A DNA stretch of 40,638 nt from Streptomyces sp. SM11 (GTDB lineage Bacteria; Actinomycetota; Actinomycetes; Streptomycetales; Streptomycetaceae): the NCBI RefSeq assembly GCF_002910905.1, contig NZ_NEUE01000279.1:1-40638 (forward strand), read 5' to 3'. How positions within the stretch are numbered: position 1 is the first letter of the stretch; each line of letters starts with the position of its first letter. Below the pieces are notes generated by a model. It had not been told where the DNA came from. It searched no databases and saw only the letters and a list, made by a program, of their open reading frames with translations. This document shows, in pieces, positions 7,478 to 15,194 of the stretch. The position numbers and the translations under genes were made by a program.

Positions 7478-7535
7478 CCAGCACCTTCGAACGCCCGGCG
7501 GCAGCGTCGCCGGGCGACCGTGCTTAGCTGGAGCC

Positions 7536-8381
7536 ATGATCGATGACTTCCTGCACGGGACCGCCGGGCACACCGGACAGCTGGCCGAGGTCGAGGAGGC
7601 CGTGCGCGCCGCCGCCGCGGCCGAGATCATGCCCCGCCACCGGAAGCTCGCCGCCCACGAGATCATCGAGAAGAGCGGCCCGCACGACCTGGTCACCGCC
7701 GCCGACCGGCTCGCCGAGGAGTACCTCACCGCGGCCCTCACCAAGCTGCTGCCCGGCTCGGTCGTCGTCGGCGAGGAGTCCGTGCACGCCGACCCGTCGG
7801 TCTACGACGCCCTCGGCGGCGATGCCCCGGTCTGGATCATCGATCCGGTCGACGGCACCCGCCAGTTCGTCCGGGGCGAGGCCGGCTTCTGCACCCTGGT
7901 CGCCCTCGCCCAGCACGGCGAGGTCCACGCCTCCTGGACGTACGCCCCGGTCCTGGGCGAGATGGCCGTCGCCGTACGCGGCCGGGGCGCCACGCTGAAC
8001 GGGACGCCGATACACTCCGGGTCGCCCGCCCCCGGCGCCGTGCTCGACGTGGCGATGTCGCACCCCGACTACACCACCGAGGCCCAGAAGCGGGCCCTGC
8101 TCGGCCTGCGCACCGAAGGCATCGCGGCCCGCCCCTGCGGCTCGGCCGGGCTGGAGTACCTCGCCGTCGCCCGCGGCGCCCAGGACGCCACCGCCTTCAA
8201 CTGGGAGTACGCCTGGGACCACGCCGCCGGCCTGCTCCTGGTCACCGAGGCGGGCGGCGCCCAGTCGACCCTGTCCGGTGTTCCGTTCCGTATCGCGGGC
8301 GGCAACGACCTGCCGTTCACTGCGGCCCGCGACGAGGCCACCGTCCAGCGCGTCCTGGCCGCTCTGCGGTCGGGCGGCTGA
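7536..8381 (+). CDS. Inositol-monophosphatase-family phosphatase
   Basis: A 281-aa Mg2+-dependent phosphatase of the IMPase/FBPase/CysQ superfamily. Metal-site motifs are present: GEES (Glu80/81), IIDPVDGT (Asp103, Asp106 with Gly-Thr) and WDHAAG near the C-terminus. The substrate could be inositol phosphate, histidinol phosphate or 3'-phosphoadenosine phosphates; sequence does not discriminate. ATG 7536 is chosen because the family domain begins just after it and GGAG is immediately upstream, although the spacing is short. It is 58 bases after the GGT gene. Confidence 0.88.
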   Translation: MIDDFLHGTAGHTGQLAEVEEAVRAAAAAEIMPRHRKLAAHEIIEKSGPHDLVTAADRLAEEYLTAALTKLLPGSVVVGEESVHADPSVYDALGGDAPVWIIDPVDGTRQFVRGEAGFCTLVALAQHGEVHASWTYAPVLGEMAVAVRGRGATLNGTPIHSGSPAPGAVLDVAMSHPDYTTEAQKRALLGLRTEGIAARPCGSAGLEYLAVARGAQDATAFNWEYAWDHAAGLLLVTEAGGAQSTLSGVPFRIAGGNDLPFTAARDEATVQRVLAALRSGG

Positions 8382-8476
8382 CCCGCCCGGCCGGCCACGG
8401 GGTACCCGCGTCCGCACGGTCGGTGCGCCGGAATATCCTGGAGCCTCAGCCTGCCGGCCGACGAAGGAGTCCCAAG

Positions 8477-9892
8477 GTGCCCTCGATGCTTGACGCGGTC
8501 GTCGTGGGGGCCGGGCCCAACGGGCTGACCGCCGCGGCCGAACTGGCCCGCAGGGGCTTCGCAGTGGAGGTCCACGAGGCGCACGACTCCGTCGGCGGTG
8601 GCGCCCGCACCGAGGAACTGACGCTGCCGGGGTTCCGGCACGACCCCTGCTCCGCCGTGCACCCCCTCGGGATCGGCTCGCCCGCGTTCCGGGCGATGCC
8701 CCTGGCCCGGCACGGCCTGGAATGGCTGCACCCCGAGGTCGACCTCGCCCACCCCTTTCCGGACGGCACCGCCGCCGCGCTCACCCGCTCCGTCGGCGAG
8801 AGCGCGATGTCGCTGGGGCCCGTCGACGCCGGGGCCTACCGCCGTCTCATGGCCCCCTTCGTCGGCCGTTGGGACACCCTGGCCGCCGACTTCCTGCGTA
8901 CCCCCTGGGACGGCCTGCCCCGCGACCCGTACCGGCTGGCCCGCTTCGGCCTGCTCGGCCTCCAGCCCGCCACCTGGGTCTCCCGCCGCTTCGACGGCGA
9001 GAAGGCCCGCGGCCTCTTCGCCGGGCTCGCCGCCCACGCCATAGCTCCCACCAGCGGCTTCGCCACCTCGGGCATCGCGCTCGTCTTCGCGCTCGCCGCC
9101 CACGAGAACGGCTGGCCGGTGCCGCGCGGCGGCTCCCAGGCCATCTCGGACGCCCTCGCCTCCTACCTCCGCGAACAGGGCGGCACCATCCGCACCGGCA
9201 GCGAGGTCAAGCGGCTGGACGAACTCCCGCCCGCCCGCGCCTACATCTTCGACACCTCGCCCTCCGCGGTCGCCCGGATCGCGGGCCTCGGCTCCGCGTA
9301 CCACCGCTACCGCTACGGCGCCTCCGCCTTCAAGATCGACTACGCGCTGTCGGGCCCCGTCCCCTGGACCGCGTCCGAGGCCCGCCGCGCGGGCACCGTC
9401 CACATCGGCCCCGACGCCGGGACCATCGACACCGCGCTGCGCGCCGCCGTCGAGGGCCGCGACCCCGGCGTCCCCTTCCTCATCACCGCCCAGCCGAGCC
9501 TCACCGACCCCTCCCGGGCCCCCGAAGGGCGCCATGCCTTCTGGGTGTACGGGCACGTCCCGGCCGGCTGGGAGGGCGACGCCACCGACGTCATCGAAAG
9601 CCAACTGGAGCGCTTCGCCCCCGGCTTCCGCGATCTGGTGCTCGCCCGCGCGGTCTCGGGCCCGCCCCAACTGGCCGAGCGGAACGCCAATTACGTCGGT
9701 GGCGACATCGCGTGCGGAGCCTTCTCGGGCCTGCAGACCCTCATCCGCCCCAAGCTCGCCCGCGTCCCGTACGCCACCGCGCACCCGGCGGTCTTCCTCT
9801 GCTCCTCGGCCACCCCGCCCGGCCCCGGCGTGCACGGCATGTCCGGCCACCACGCCGCCAAGGCCGTATGGCGACGACTGCGGGCCTCCTGA
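8477..9892 (+). CDS. FAD-dependent oxidoreductase, phytoene-desaturase/PYROXD2-like
   Basis: A 471-aa flavoprotein with an N-terminal dinucleotide-binding motif, VVVGAGPNGLTAAAELARRG (GxGxxG, residues about 6-25), followed by the second conserved block VGGGARTEEL. The C-terminal block GPGVHGMSGHHAAKAVWRRL is typical of the FAD-amine-oxidase/phytoene-desaturase-like group. The real substrate of this clade is unknown, and no carotenoid genes are nearby. The start is GTG 8477 with GGAG 7 bases upstream; the ATG at 8486 is too far from it. Confidence 0.87.
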   Translation: MPSMLDAVVVGAGPNGLTAAAELARRGFAVEVHEAHDSVGGGARTEELTLPGFRHDPCSAVHPLGIGSPAFRAMPLARHGLEWLHPEVDLAHPFPDGTAAALTRSVGESAMSLGPVDAGAYRRLMAPFVGRWDTLAADFLRTPWDGLPRDPYRLARFGLLGLQPATWVSRRFDGEKARGLFAGLAAHAIAPTSGFATSGIALVFALAAHENGWPVPRGGSQAISDALASYLREQGGTIRTGSEVKRLDELPPARAYIFDTSPSAVARIAGLGSAYHRYRYGASAFKIDYALSGPVPWTASEARRAGTVHIGPDAGTIDTALRAAVEGRDPGVPFLITAQPSLTDPSRAPEGRHAFWVYGHVPAGWEGDATDVIESQLERFAPGFRDLVLARAVSGPPQLAERNANYVGGDIACGAFSGLQTLIRPKLARVPYATAHPAVFLCSSATPPGPGVHGMSGHHAAKAVWRRLRAS

Positions 9893-9937
9893 ACCGACCG
9901 GGCGGCGCAGGCCCCCGGCGCGCGGCATGATGTCCGC

Positions 9938-10474
9938 ATGAGCACCTCTGTCTCCCCCGCCGTACGTCTGGTCCGCGGCGACATCACCGACCAGTCCGTC
10001 GACGTCATCGTCAACGCGGCGAACTCCTCGCTGCTCGGCGGCGGCGGAGTCGACGGCGCCATCCACCGGCGCGGCGGACCCGAGATCCTCGCCGCCTGCC
10101 GTGAGCTGCGCGCCTCGCACCACGGAAAGGGCCTGCCCACCGGACAGGCCGTCGCCACCACCGCCGGACGCCTCGACGCCCGGTGGATCGTGCACACGGT
10201 CGGCCCGGTCTTCTCCAGCGCCCAGGACCGCTCCGCCCTGCTCGCCTCCTGCTACCGCGAATCCCTGCGCCTGGCAGCCGAGTTGGGGGCGAGGACCATC
10301 GCTTTCCCGGCGATCTCCACCGGCATCTACGGCTGGCCGATGGACGACGGGGCCCGGATCGCCGTACGCACGGTCCTGGCGGAGACCGTGGAGCCGGTCG
10401 AAGAAGTGCGCTTCGTGCTCTTCGACGCGCACGCGTACGTGGAGTTCGAGGAAGTCCTCGCGATGCGCGGCTGA
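9938..10474 (+). CDS. Macrodomain protein (O-acetyl-ADP-ribose deacetylase type)
   Basis: A 178-aa single macrodomain of the MacroD/YmdB class, which hydrolyses O-acetyl-ADP-ribose and removes mono-ADP-ribose from protein or nucleic-acid ends. Visible motifs are GDITDQSVDVIVNAANSSL (the NAAN segment), the GGGGVDGAIHRRGG ligand loop and FPAISTGIYGWP. It is the start of a cluster of nucleic-acid-repair genes (Ada-AlkA, Ogt). A sirtuin, the usual maker of O-acetyl-ADP-ribose, lies 4 kb away. Confidence 0.92.
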   Translation: MSTSVSPAVRLVRGDITDQSVDVIVNAANSSLLGGGGVDGAIHRRGGPEILAACRELRASHHGKGLPTGQAVATTAGRLDARWIVHTVGPVFSSAQDRSALLASCYRESLRLAAELGARTIAFPAISTGIYGWPMDDGARIAVRTVLAETVEPVEEVRFVLFDAHAYVEFEEVLAMRG

Positions 10475-10491
10475 GTCCGCGAGTTCCGTAC

Positions 10492-10566
10492 CGGCGACCC
10501 GCCACGAGCGCCCAAGGTGCCCGGCGACCCGCCACGAGCGCCCAAGGTGCCCGGCGACCCGCCACG
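10492..10566. repeat. 30-bp tandem repeat, 2.5 copies
   Basis: Copies at 10492-10521 and 10522-10551 are identical (beginning CGGCGACCCGCCACG and ending CCCAAGGTGCC), with a 15-base partial third copy at 10552-10566. It lies just after the macrodomain gene and upstream of the Ada-AlkA gene. The unit length is a multiple of three and a short open frame (10517-10705) crosses it, but no known protein is encoded. Confidence 0.9.
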
Positions 10567-10643
10567 GGGCGTGTACGAGGAGTCCGGCGGCCGCCACGAG
10601 CAGATGCTCAAGGTCTTCGGCGGCCACCGCGAGGATCCGGACG

Positions 10644-10683
10644 CCTGTCGGAATTCCGCGCGAGCGCCCTGTCGGATTTCCGC
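10644..10683 (+). promoter_or_regulatory. Direct repeat upstream of ada-alkA, candidate Ada box
   Basis: CCTGTCGGAATTCCGC (10644-10659) and CCTGTCGGATTTCCGC (10668-10683) differ at one base and are spaced 24 bp start to start. They end 36 bases before the ATG of an Ada-type activator gene, where a methylated-Ada binding site would be expected. The assignment is inference from position and repeat structure. Confidence 0.5.
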
Positions 10684-10719
10684 CAGCCAAGCCCCTGACC
10701 GGTGACCGATCCTGGAACC

Positions 10720-12192
10720 ATGCACACCGACACCGAGCGCTGCGTGCGGGCCGTCCAGTCCAAGGACGCCCGCTTCGACGGCTGGTTCTTCACCGCGGTC
10801 CTGACCACCCGGATCTACTGCCGACCCAGCTGCCCCGTCGTGCCGCCCAAGGTCCGCAACATGACCTTCTACCCCAGCGCCGCCGCCTGCCAGCAGGCCG
10901 GGTTCCGGGCCTGCAAGCGGTGCCGCCCCGACACCAGCCCCGGTTCCCCCGAGTGGAACGCCCGCGCCGACTCGGTCGCCCGCGCCATGCGTCTGATCCG
11001 GGACGGGGTCGTCGACCGCGAGGGCGTGCCGGGGCTCGCCTCCCGGCTCGGCTACTCCGCGCGGCAGATCGAACGCCAGCTGCTGGCCGAGCTGGGCGCG
11101 GGCCCGCTGGCCCTGGCCCGCGCCCAGCGGGCGCAGACCGCCCGCCTGCTCATCGAGACGACCGCACTGCCCATGGCGCAGGTGGCGTTCGCCGCCGGCT
11201 TCTCCTCGATCCGCACGTTCAACGAGACGGTCCGCGAGGTCTTCGGCCTGGCCCCCGGCGAACTGCGCACCCGGGCGGACCGGGGCCCCCGGGCCGCCGC
11301 CGTACCGGGCGTCATCGCACTCCGCCTCCCGTACCGGGCCCCGCTCAACCCCAGCAACCTCTTCGGCCATCTCGCCGCGACCGCCGTCCCCGGCGTCGAG
11401 GAGTGGCGGGACGGCGCGTACCGGCGCACCCTCACCCTTCCGTACGGGCACGGCGTCGTCGCCCTGAGCCCGCAGCCCGACCACATCGCCTGCCGGCTCT
11501 CCCTCACCGACCCCCGTGACCTCACCCGGGCCATCAGCCGCTGCCGCTGGCTCCTCGACCTGGACGCGGACCCGGTCGCCGTCGACGCGCAGTTGCGGAC
11601 CGACCCACTGCTCGCCCCGCTGGTCGACGCGGGCCCCGGCCGCCGGGTGCCCCGCACGGTGGACGGGGCGGAGTTCGCGGTACGCGCGGTGCTCGGCCAG
11701 CAGGTCTCCACCGCCGCCGCCCGAACCCACGCGGCCCGGCTGGTCACCGCCCACGGCGTCCCGGTCGAGGACCCCGAGGGCGGCCTGACACACCTCTTCC
11801 CGTCCCCGGACGCGCTGGCGGACCTCGACCCGGAGGCCCTGGCCCTGCCGCGCACCCGCCGCACCACGCTCACCACGCTCGTCGCCGCCCTCGCGGAGGA
11901 CCGGCTGCGGCTCGACACCGACACCGACTGGGAGCAGGCCCGCGCCGAGCTGGCCGCCCTGCCCGGATTCGGCCCCTGGACGGTCGAGTCCATCGCGATG
12001 CGGGCCCTCGGCGACCCCGACGCCTTCCTCCCCACCGACCTCGGCATCCGCCGGGCGGCCGAGCGGCTCGGCCTGCCGGCCACCCCCGCCGCCCTCACCG
12101 CACGGGCCGCCGACTGGCGCCCCTGGCGGGCGTACGCCGTGCAGTACCTCTGGACGGTGGACGACCACCCCATCAACCGCCTGCCCGCCTGA
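10720..12192 (+). CDS. alkA: Ada-AlkA fusion: methylphosphotriester sensor and 3-methyladenine glycosylase
   Basis: A 490-aa fusion. Residues about 5-75 form the Ada zinc domain with Cys34, Cys38, Cys65 and Cys68 (YCRPSC ... CKRC); methyl transfer from DNA phosphotriesters to a zinc cysteine activates the protein. An AraC-type HTH follows (about 85-180). An AlkA N-domain comes next, then an HhH-GPD glycosylase domain with LPGFGPWTVESIAMRALG and catalytic Asp440 in FLPTDLGIRR. It both senses alkylation and excises alkylated bases. ATG 10720 is chosen (GGA five bases upstream); GTG 10702 is an alternative. It forms an operon with ogt, 22 bases downstream. Confidence 0.94.
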   Translation: MHTDTERCVRAVQSKDARFDGWFFTAVLTTRIYCRPSCPVVPPKVRNMTFYPSAAACQQAGFRACKRCRPDTSPGSPEWNARADSVARAMRLIRDGVVDREGVPGLASRLGYSARQIERQLLAELGAGPLALARAQRAQTARLLIETTALPMAQVAFAAGFSSIRTFNETVREVFGLAPGELRTRADRGPRAAAVPGVIALRLPYRAPLNPSNLFGHLAATAVPGVEEWRDGAYRRTLTLPYGHGVVALSPQPDHIACRLSLTDPRDLTRAISRCRWLLDLDADPVAVDAQLRTDPLLAPLVDAGPGRRVPRTVDGAEFAVRAVLGQQVSTAAARTHAARLVTAHGVPVEDPEGGLTHLFPSPDALADLDPEALALPRTRRTTLTTLVAALAEDRLRLDTDTDWEQARAELAALPGFGPWTVESIAMRALGDPDAFLPTDLGIRRAAERLGLPATPAALTARAADWRPWRAYAVQYLWTVDDHPINRLPA

Positions 12193-12214
12193 CGCAGACA
12201 AGGACAACGCTCCC

Positions 12215-12751
12215 ATGACCACGACCCACACCACCCCCGCCTCTCCGGTGACCAAGCGGCACACGGTCGTCGACAGCCCCTACGGCCCGCTGACGCTCGT
12301 CGCCACCGACGGCGTCCTCTCCGCCCTCTACATGACCGACCAGCGCCACCGCCCACCCCAGGAGACCTTCGGCGTCCCGGACCCGGAGCCCTTCGGCGAG
12401 GTGGTCCAGGAGCTCACCGAGTACTTCGCCGGCGACCGCACCACCTTCGACCTCCCGCTCGACCTGCACGGCACCCCGTTCCAGCGGAGCGTGTGGGCGG
12501 AGCTGCTGAAGATCCCGTACGGCGAGACCCGTTCGTACGGCGAACTGGCCGAGGAGCTCGGCAAGCCGGGTGCCTCGCGGGCGGTCGGCCTGGCCAACGG
12601 CAAGAACCCCGTCGGGATCATCGTGCCGTGTCACCGGGTGATCGGCGCCTCCGGGAGCCTCACCGGATACGGCGGCGGGCTGGACCGCAAGCAGCGGCTG
12701 CTCGCGTTCGAGCGCGGCGGGGAGGAGGACGGAGTGCAGGCGCTGTTCTGA
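12215..12751 (+). CDS. ogt: Methylated-DNA--protein-cysteine S-methyltransferase
   Basis: A 178-aa suicide repair protein that transfers O6-alkyl groups from guanine to Cys139 in the canonical PCHRVIG motif. It is preceded by the Arg-finger region ASRAVGLANGKNPVGIIV and an N-terminal ribonuclease-H-like domain. AAGGA lies 9 bases before the ATG. It is co-transcribed with the Ada-AlkA fusion, so alkylation stress probably induces both. The stop codon lies inside the first of three 19-bp hairpin repeats. Confidence 0.95.
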   Translation: MTTTHTTPASPVTKRHTVVDSPYGPLTLVATDGVLSALYMTDQRHRPPQETFGVPDPEPFGEVVQELTEYFAGDRTTFDLPLDLHGTPFQRSVWAELLKIPYGETRSYGELAEELGKPGASRAVGLANGKNPVGIIVPCHRVIGASGSLTGYGGGLDRKQRLLAFERGGEEDGVQALF

Positions 12752-12798
12752 GGGAGCAGCGCTGTTCTGAGGGAGCAGCGCTGTTCTGAGGGAACAAC
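12742..12798. repeat. Three tandem 19-bp hairpin units at the ogt 3' end
   Basis: Units at 12742-12760, 12761-12779 and 12780-12798 read GCTGTTC-TGAGG-GAGCAGC; the third ends GAACAAC. Each unit can fold into a 7-bp stem with a 5-base loop. The ogt stop codon TGA is part of the first loop. They sit immediately before a terminator and may be mRNA-end structures or a miniature repeat. Confidence 0.88.
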
Positions 12799-12800
12799 GG

Positions 12801-12834
12801 GCGGGGGGGCGTACCGAAGCCGGTACGCCCCCCG
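12801..12834. terminator. Bidirectional terminator between ogt and the GDT1 gene
   Basis: Arms 12801-12816 and 12820-12834 (GGGGGGCGTACCG against CGGTACGCCCCCC) form a very stable stem with a tiny loop, between two convergent genes. One G is unpaired in the left arm. Confidence 0.85.
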
Positions 12835-12852
12835 CCTCTCCGCACACCGTCC

Positions 12853-13437
12853 TCAGCCGGTGAAGATCTCCACAGCCGTCCAGACGGCGAGGCCCAGCAT
12901 GCAGATCCCGCCGATGCACTGCACGGTCTTCAGCGGTACGCGCTTCGCGATGAACTTCCCCGTGAGCAGCGCCAGGGCCGAGACGGACATCAGGGCGGCG
13001 GCCGAACCGATCGCCGTGGACCAGGTGCCGTTGCTCGCCGCGAGGTTGGCGGTGGTGATCTGTGTCAGGTCGCCCCACTCGCTGATGAAGACCGCCATGA
13101 ACGCGGTCGAGTAGACCGGCCAGAATCCGGTCACGGTCTTCACCTCGGTCTCGTCATCGTCGTCCCCGCCGCTGCCGCGCAGCAGGAGGAACGCGCCGAG
13201 CGCGAAGAGCGAGGCCGAGACGAGCTTGACGATCCAGTCGGGCAGCAGGCCGATGAGGCCGCCCGCGCCCACGGCGATGGCGACGTGCACGACGAACGCG
13301 GACGAGGTGCCGAACCAGACGTACAGCGGACGCATCCGCGTGCCCATGGCCAGCGACGCGAACATCGTCTTGTCGGGGAGCTCCGCGAGGAAGATCAGCC
13401 CGAAGGCGGTGATGACCGCCAGAGGATCGAGGTCCAT
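12853..13437 (-). CDS. GDT1/TMEM165 (UPF0016) family Mn2+/cation exporter
   Basis: A 194-aa membrane protein with six predicted helices arranged as two three-helix repeats. Each repeat carries the family signature E-x-G/P-D-[KL]-T: ELPDKTMFASLAMG near residue 20 and EWGDLTQITTANLA in the second half. An acidic GGDDDDETE linker separates the repeats. Bacterial relatives export manganese. The start is ATG 13437 (MDLDPLAVITAFGL). The upstream 120-base element has yybP-ykoY riboswitch features, so Mn2+ probably switches the gene on; this supports the manganese assignment. Confidence 0.92.
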   Translation of the reverse strand: MDLDPLAVITAFGLIFLAELPDKTMFASLAMGTRMRPLYVWFGTSSAFVVHVAIAVGAGGLIGLLPDWIVKLVSASLFALGAFLLLRGSGGDDDDETEVKTVTGFWPVYSTAFMAVFISEWGDLTQITTANLAASNGTWSTAIGSAAALMSVSALALLTGKFIAKRVPLKTVQCIGGICMLGLAVWTAVEIFTG

Positions 13438-13810
13438 TCCGGGTGGCTTTCTTTTCGAGCCGGGCCCCGGATCTTCGCGAAGCGCCGCTCGGGCTTCTCG
13501 GAGGACCACTCGGCCCGGCATGACGGCAGCGCCCACAGGACGTGGACGTGTCATACAGGACCGAAGGTCTCGCCCGCCCGTGGGAACCCCTTTGCGGGAT
13601 TCACGAGCCCGGCCACCGGGAACCCGGGGGCTCCAGTGTGTCGACGACCGGTTTGCGGGGCTACTCCCCTTCGCAGCCATCAACAGTACCCCACCCGGTC
13701 GGTCGTGGGTGCTGGTGTTCGAGCCGTGAGCGCCTCGGTAGAGTCGTGATGATCACCCGTGCCGCCGGTGGTCCCACTCCATCCCACCCACCGCGACGGG
13801 AAGGTCCCCC
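13438..13810. other. Divergent spacer between the Mn exporter and the [2Fe-2S] gene
   Basis: A 373-base gene-free stretch. It contains the riboswitch aptamer (13557-13672, minus strand) and about 120 bases of expression platform down to the exporter start. The rest (13673-13810) must contain promoters for both directions; I see no convincing -35/-10 pair. A GGGAAGG ribosome site for the + strand gene is at about 13797-13803. Confidence 0.6.
13557..13672 (-). ncRNA. yybP-ykoY (Mn2+) riboswitch
   Basis: On the minus strand the element starts with AAGGGGAGTAGC (its GGGGAGTAGC at 13660-13669). It continues with GGTCGTCGACACACTGG and ends with GGGCGAGACCTTCGGTCC (core at 13559-13573). These are the two conserved metal-binding loop segments of this riboswitch class (GGGGAGUAG and GAGACCUU), joined by variable hairpins. 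It precedes a GDT1-family exporter, a classic partner of this element. Boundaries are approximate. Confidence 0.85.
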
Positions 13811-14215
13811 ATGAGCCGCCGCCCCCGCAAGGACGTACCCGCCCAGGGCGTCCCCCGGCCCACCGTCAGCGTCTGCCGGGGCTGCTGCTGCGGCACCGAG
13901 AAGATCCCGGGCGTCGATCACGCGGCCCAGCTGGCTCGGCTGCGCTCCGGTCTTGAGGGCGCCGCCACCGTACGGGCGGTCGAGTGCCTGGACGCCTGCG
14001 AGCAGGGCAACGTGATCGTCGTGCAGCCCTCCGCCGAGGGCCGCCGCGCCGGGGGCCGGCCGGTCTGGCTGGGCCTGGTCAACGACGAGCATGCCGAGCA
14101 GGACATCGCGACCTGGGCGGCGGCGGGCGGCCCGGGCCTCGCGGACGCCCCGGACATCCTCGACCTGTACGTCTTCCAGCCGTCGCGCCGGGTCCGGGCG
14201 GGCCTGGAGGGCTGA
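13811..14215 (+). CDS. Thioredoxin-like [2Fe-2S] ferredoxin domain protein
   Basis: A 134-aa protein with VCRGCCCGTEKIPG (Cys22, 25, 26, 27) and CLDACEQGNVIVVQP (Cys59, 63). This resembles the cysteine spacing of thioredoxin-fold [2Fe-2S] proteins (NuoE-like/cobalamin-cluster ferredoxins), and the C-terminal part is rich in aromatics (DLYVFQPSRR). It is probably a small electron carrier or iron-sulfur sensor; no redox partner is adjacent. The start is ATG 13811 with GGGAAGG upstream. It lies divergent from the Mn-riboswitch transcript. Confidence 0.82.
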   Translation: MSRRPRKDVPAQGVPRPTVSVCRGCCCGTEKIPGVDHAAQLARLRSGLEGAATVRAVECLDACEQGNVIVVQPSAEGRRAGGRPVWLGLVNDEHAEQDIATWAAAGGPGLADAPDILDLYVFQPSRRVRAGLEG

Positions 14216-14400
14216 GCACGCCGCCCCGGTCGGCCGCGGTCCCGTGCCGGGCGCAGCCGCCCGCCCGCCGGCGCGCACGGAGCGCATCGGCCGGGATCGA
14301 CGGATCAGGAGGAGACCGAAGCCGACGACCGGGACGGAGCGGCGCAGGACGCCGACAGCGTACGGAGCGCCCCGGGCCGGCCGCGGCCCCGTAGGCCCGG

Positions 14401-15129
14401 TCAGCCGTCCGGCCCGGTCAGCCCCGCCAGGAGTTTCGGCAGCGAGACGCCGATCGGCTCCCGGACGATCTCGTCGGCGAGTTCGTCGTACGGGGTCGGC
14501 TCCGCGTTCACCACGACCAGCCGGGCCCCGTGCTCGGCCGCGATCCCGGCGAGCGAAGCGGCGGGCTGCACTCGCAGCGTCGTACCGACCGCCACGAACA
14601 CCTCGCACGCCTTGGCGATAGCCATCGCATCGGCCAGCACTCGCGGGTCGAGCCGTTCGCCGAACATCACCGTCGCCGACTTCAGGATCCCGCCGCAGGC
14701 CGTGCACGCCGGATCGGACTCGCCGGCCTCGACCCGTTCCAGGGCCACGGCCATCGAGGACCGGGCGTGGCAGCGCGTGCAGACCACCCGGTGCGCGGTG
14801 CCGTGGAGTTCGAGGACCTTGCGGTCGGGCAGGCCGGCCCGCTGGTGCAGCCCGTCGATGTTCTGCGTGATCACCCGGACCGGTACGCCGGACCGCTCCA
14901 GCTCCGCGACCGCCCGGTGGGCCGCGTTCGGCTCGGGCTTCCGGAGGGCGGCATCGCGGCGCATCAGCCACGAGCGGCGGCGGATCGCGGGGTCGGCCAG
15001 GTAGAAGTCGTACGTGACGAGCTTCTCGGCCTCCGGATCCGTGCGCCATACCCCGTTGGGCCCCCGGTAGTCCGGGATGCCGGAGTCGGTGGAGATGCCG
15101 GCACCGCTGAGGATCGCGACGAGAGTCAT
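14401..15129 (-). CDS. cobB: NAD-dependent protein deacylase (sirtuin)
   Basis: A 242-aa class III (SIR2) deacylase converting NAD+ and acyl-lysine to nicotinamide, deacylated lysine and O-acyl-ADP-ribose. NAD site: LSGAGISTDSGIPDYRG. QNIDGLH and the catalytic His109 in LELHGTAH are seen. The structural zinc site is formed by Cys117/120 and Cys142/145. A typical target in actinomycetes is acyl-CoA synthetase regulation. A -10 box TAGGGT ends 7 bases before the ATG and no ribosome site is visible, suggesting a leaderless transcript. Confidence 0.93.
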   Translation of the reverse strand: MTLVAILSGAGISTDSGIPDYRGPNGVWRTDPEAEKLVTYDFYLADPAIRRRSWLMRRDAALRKPEPNAAHRAVAELERSGVPVRVITQNIDGLHQRAGLPDRKVLELHGTAHRVVCTRCHARSSMAVALERVEAGESDPACTACGGILKSATVMFGERLDPRVLADAMAIAKACEVFVAVGTTLRVQPAASLAGIAAEHGARLVVVNAEPTPYDELADEIVREPIGVSLPKLLAGLTGPDG

Positions 15130-15136
15130 GGGGGCG

Positions 15137-15142
15137 ACCCTA
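15137..15142 (-). promoter_or_regulatory. -10 box of the sirtuin gene, leaderless start
   Basis: On the minus strand TAGGGT is followed by 7 bases and then the ATG, without Shine-Dalgarno sequence. Confidence 0.45.
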
Positions 15143-15182
15143 GAGAAGCGAAAACCTCGCGTGCGAGCGCAATTCGCCCGTG

Positions 15183-15188
15183 TAAGGT
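15183..15188 (+). promoter_or_regulatory. -10 box of the VapB-like gene, leaderless start
   Basis: TAAGGT ends 6 bases before the ATG at 15195. The sirtuin -10 box lies only about 40 bases away on the other strand, so the two promoters are back to back. Confidence 0.45.
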
Positions 15189-15194
15189 GCGCGC

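Noticed and set aside
8069..10690. Very long open frame on the minus strand opposite the phosphatase, flavoprotein and macrodomain genes
   Set aside because: Low-complexity Gly/Arg/Ala composition with no domains, and it is antisense to three well-supported genes; a typical shadow frame in high-GC DNA.
10517..10705. Short open frame across the 30-bp repeats
   Set aside because: Its beginning is just the repeat, there is no ribosome site, and the rest overlaps the candidate Ada operator; no recognisable protein.
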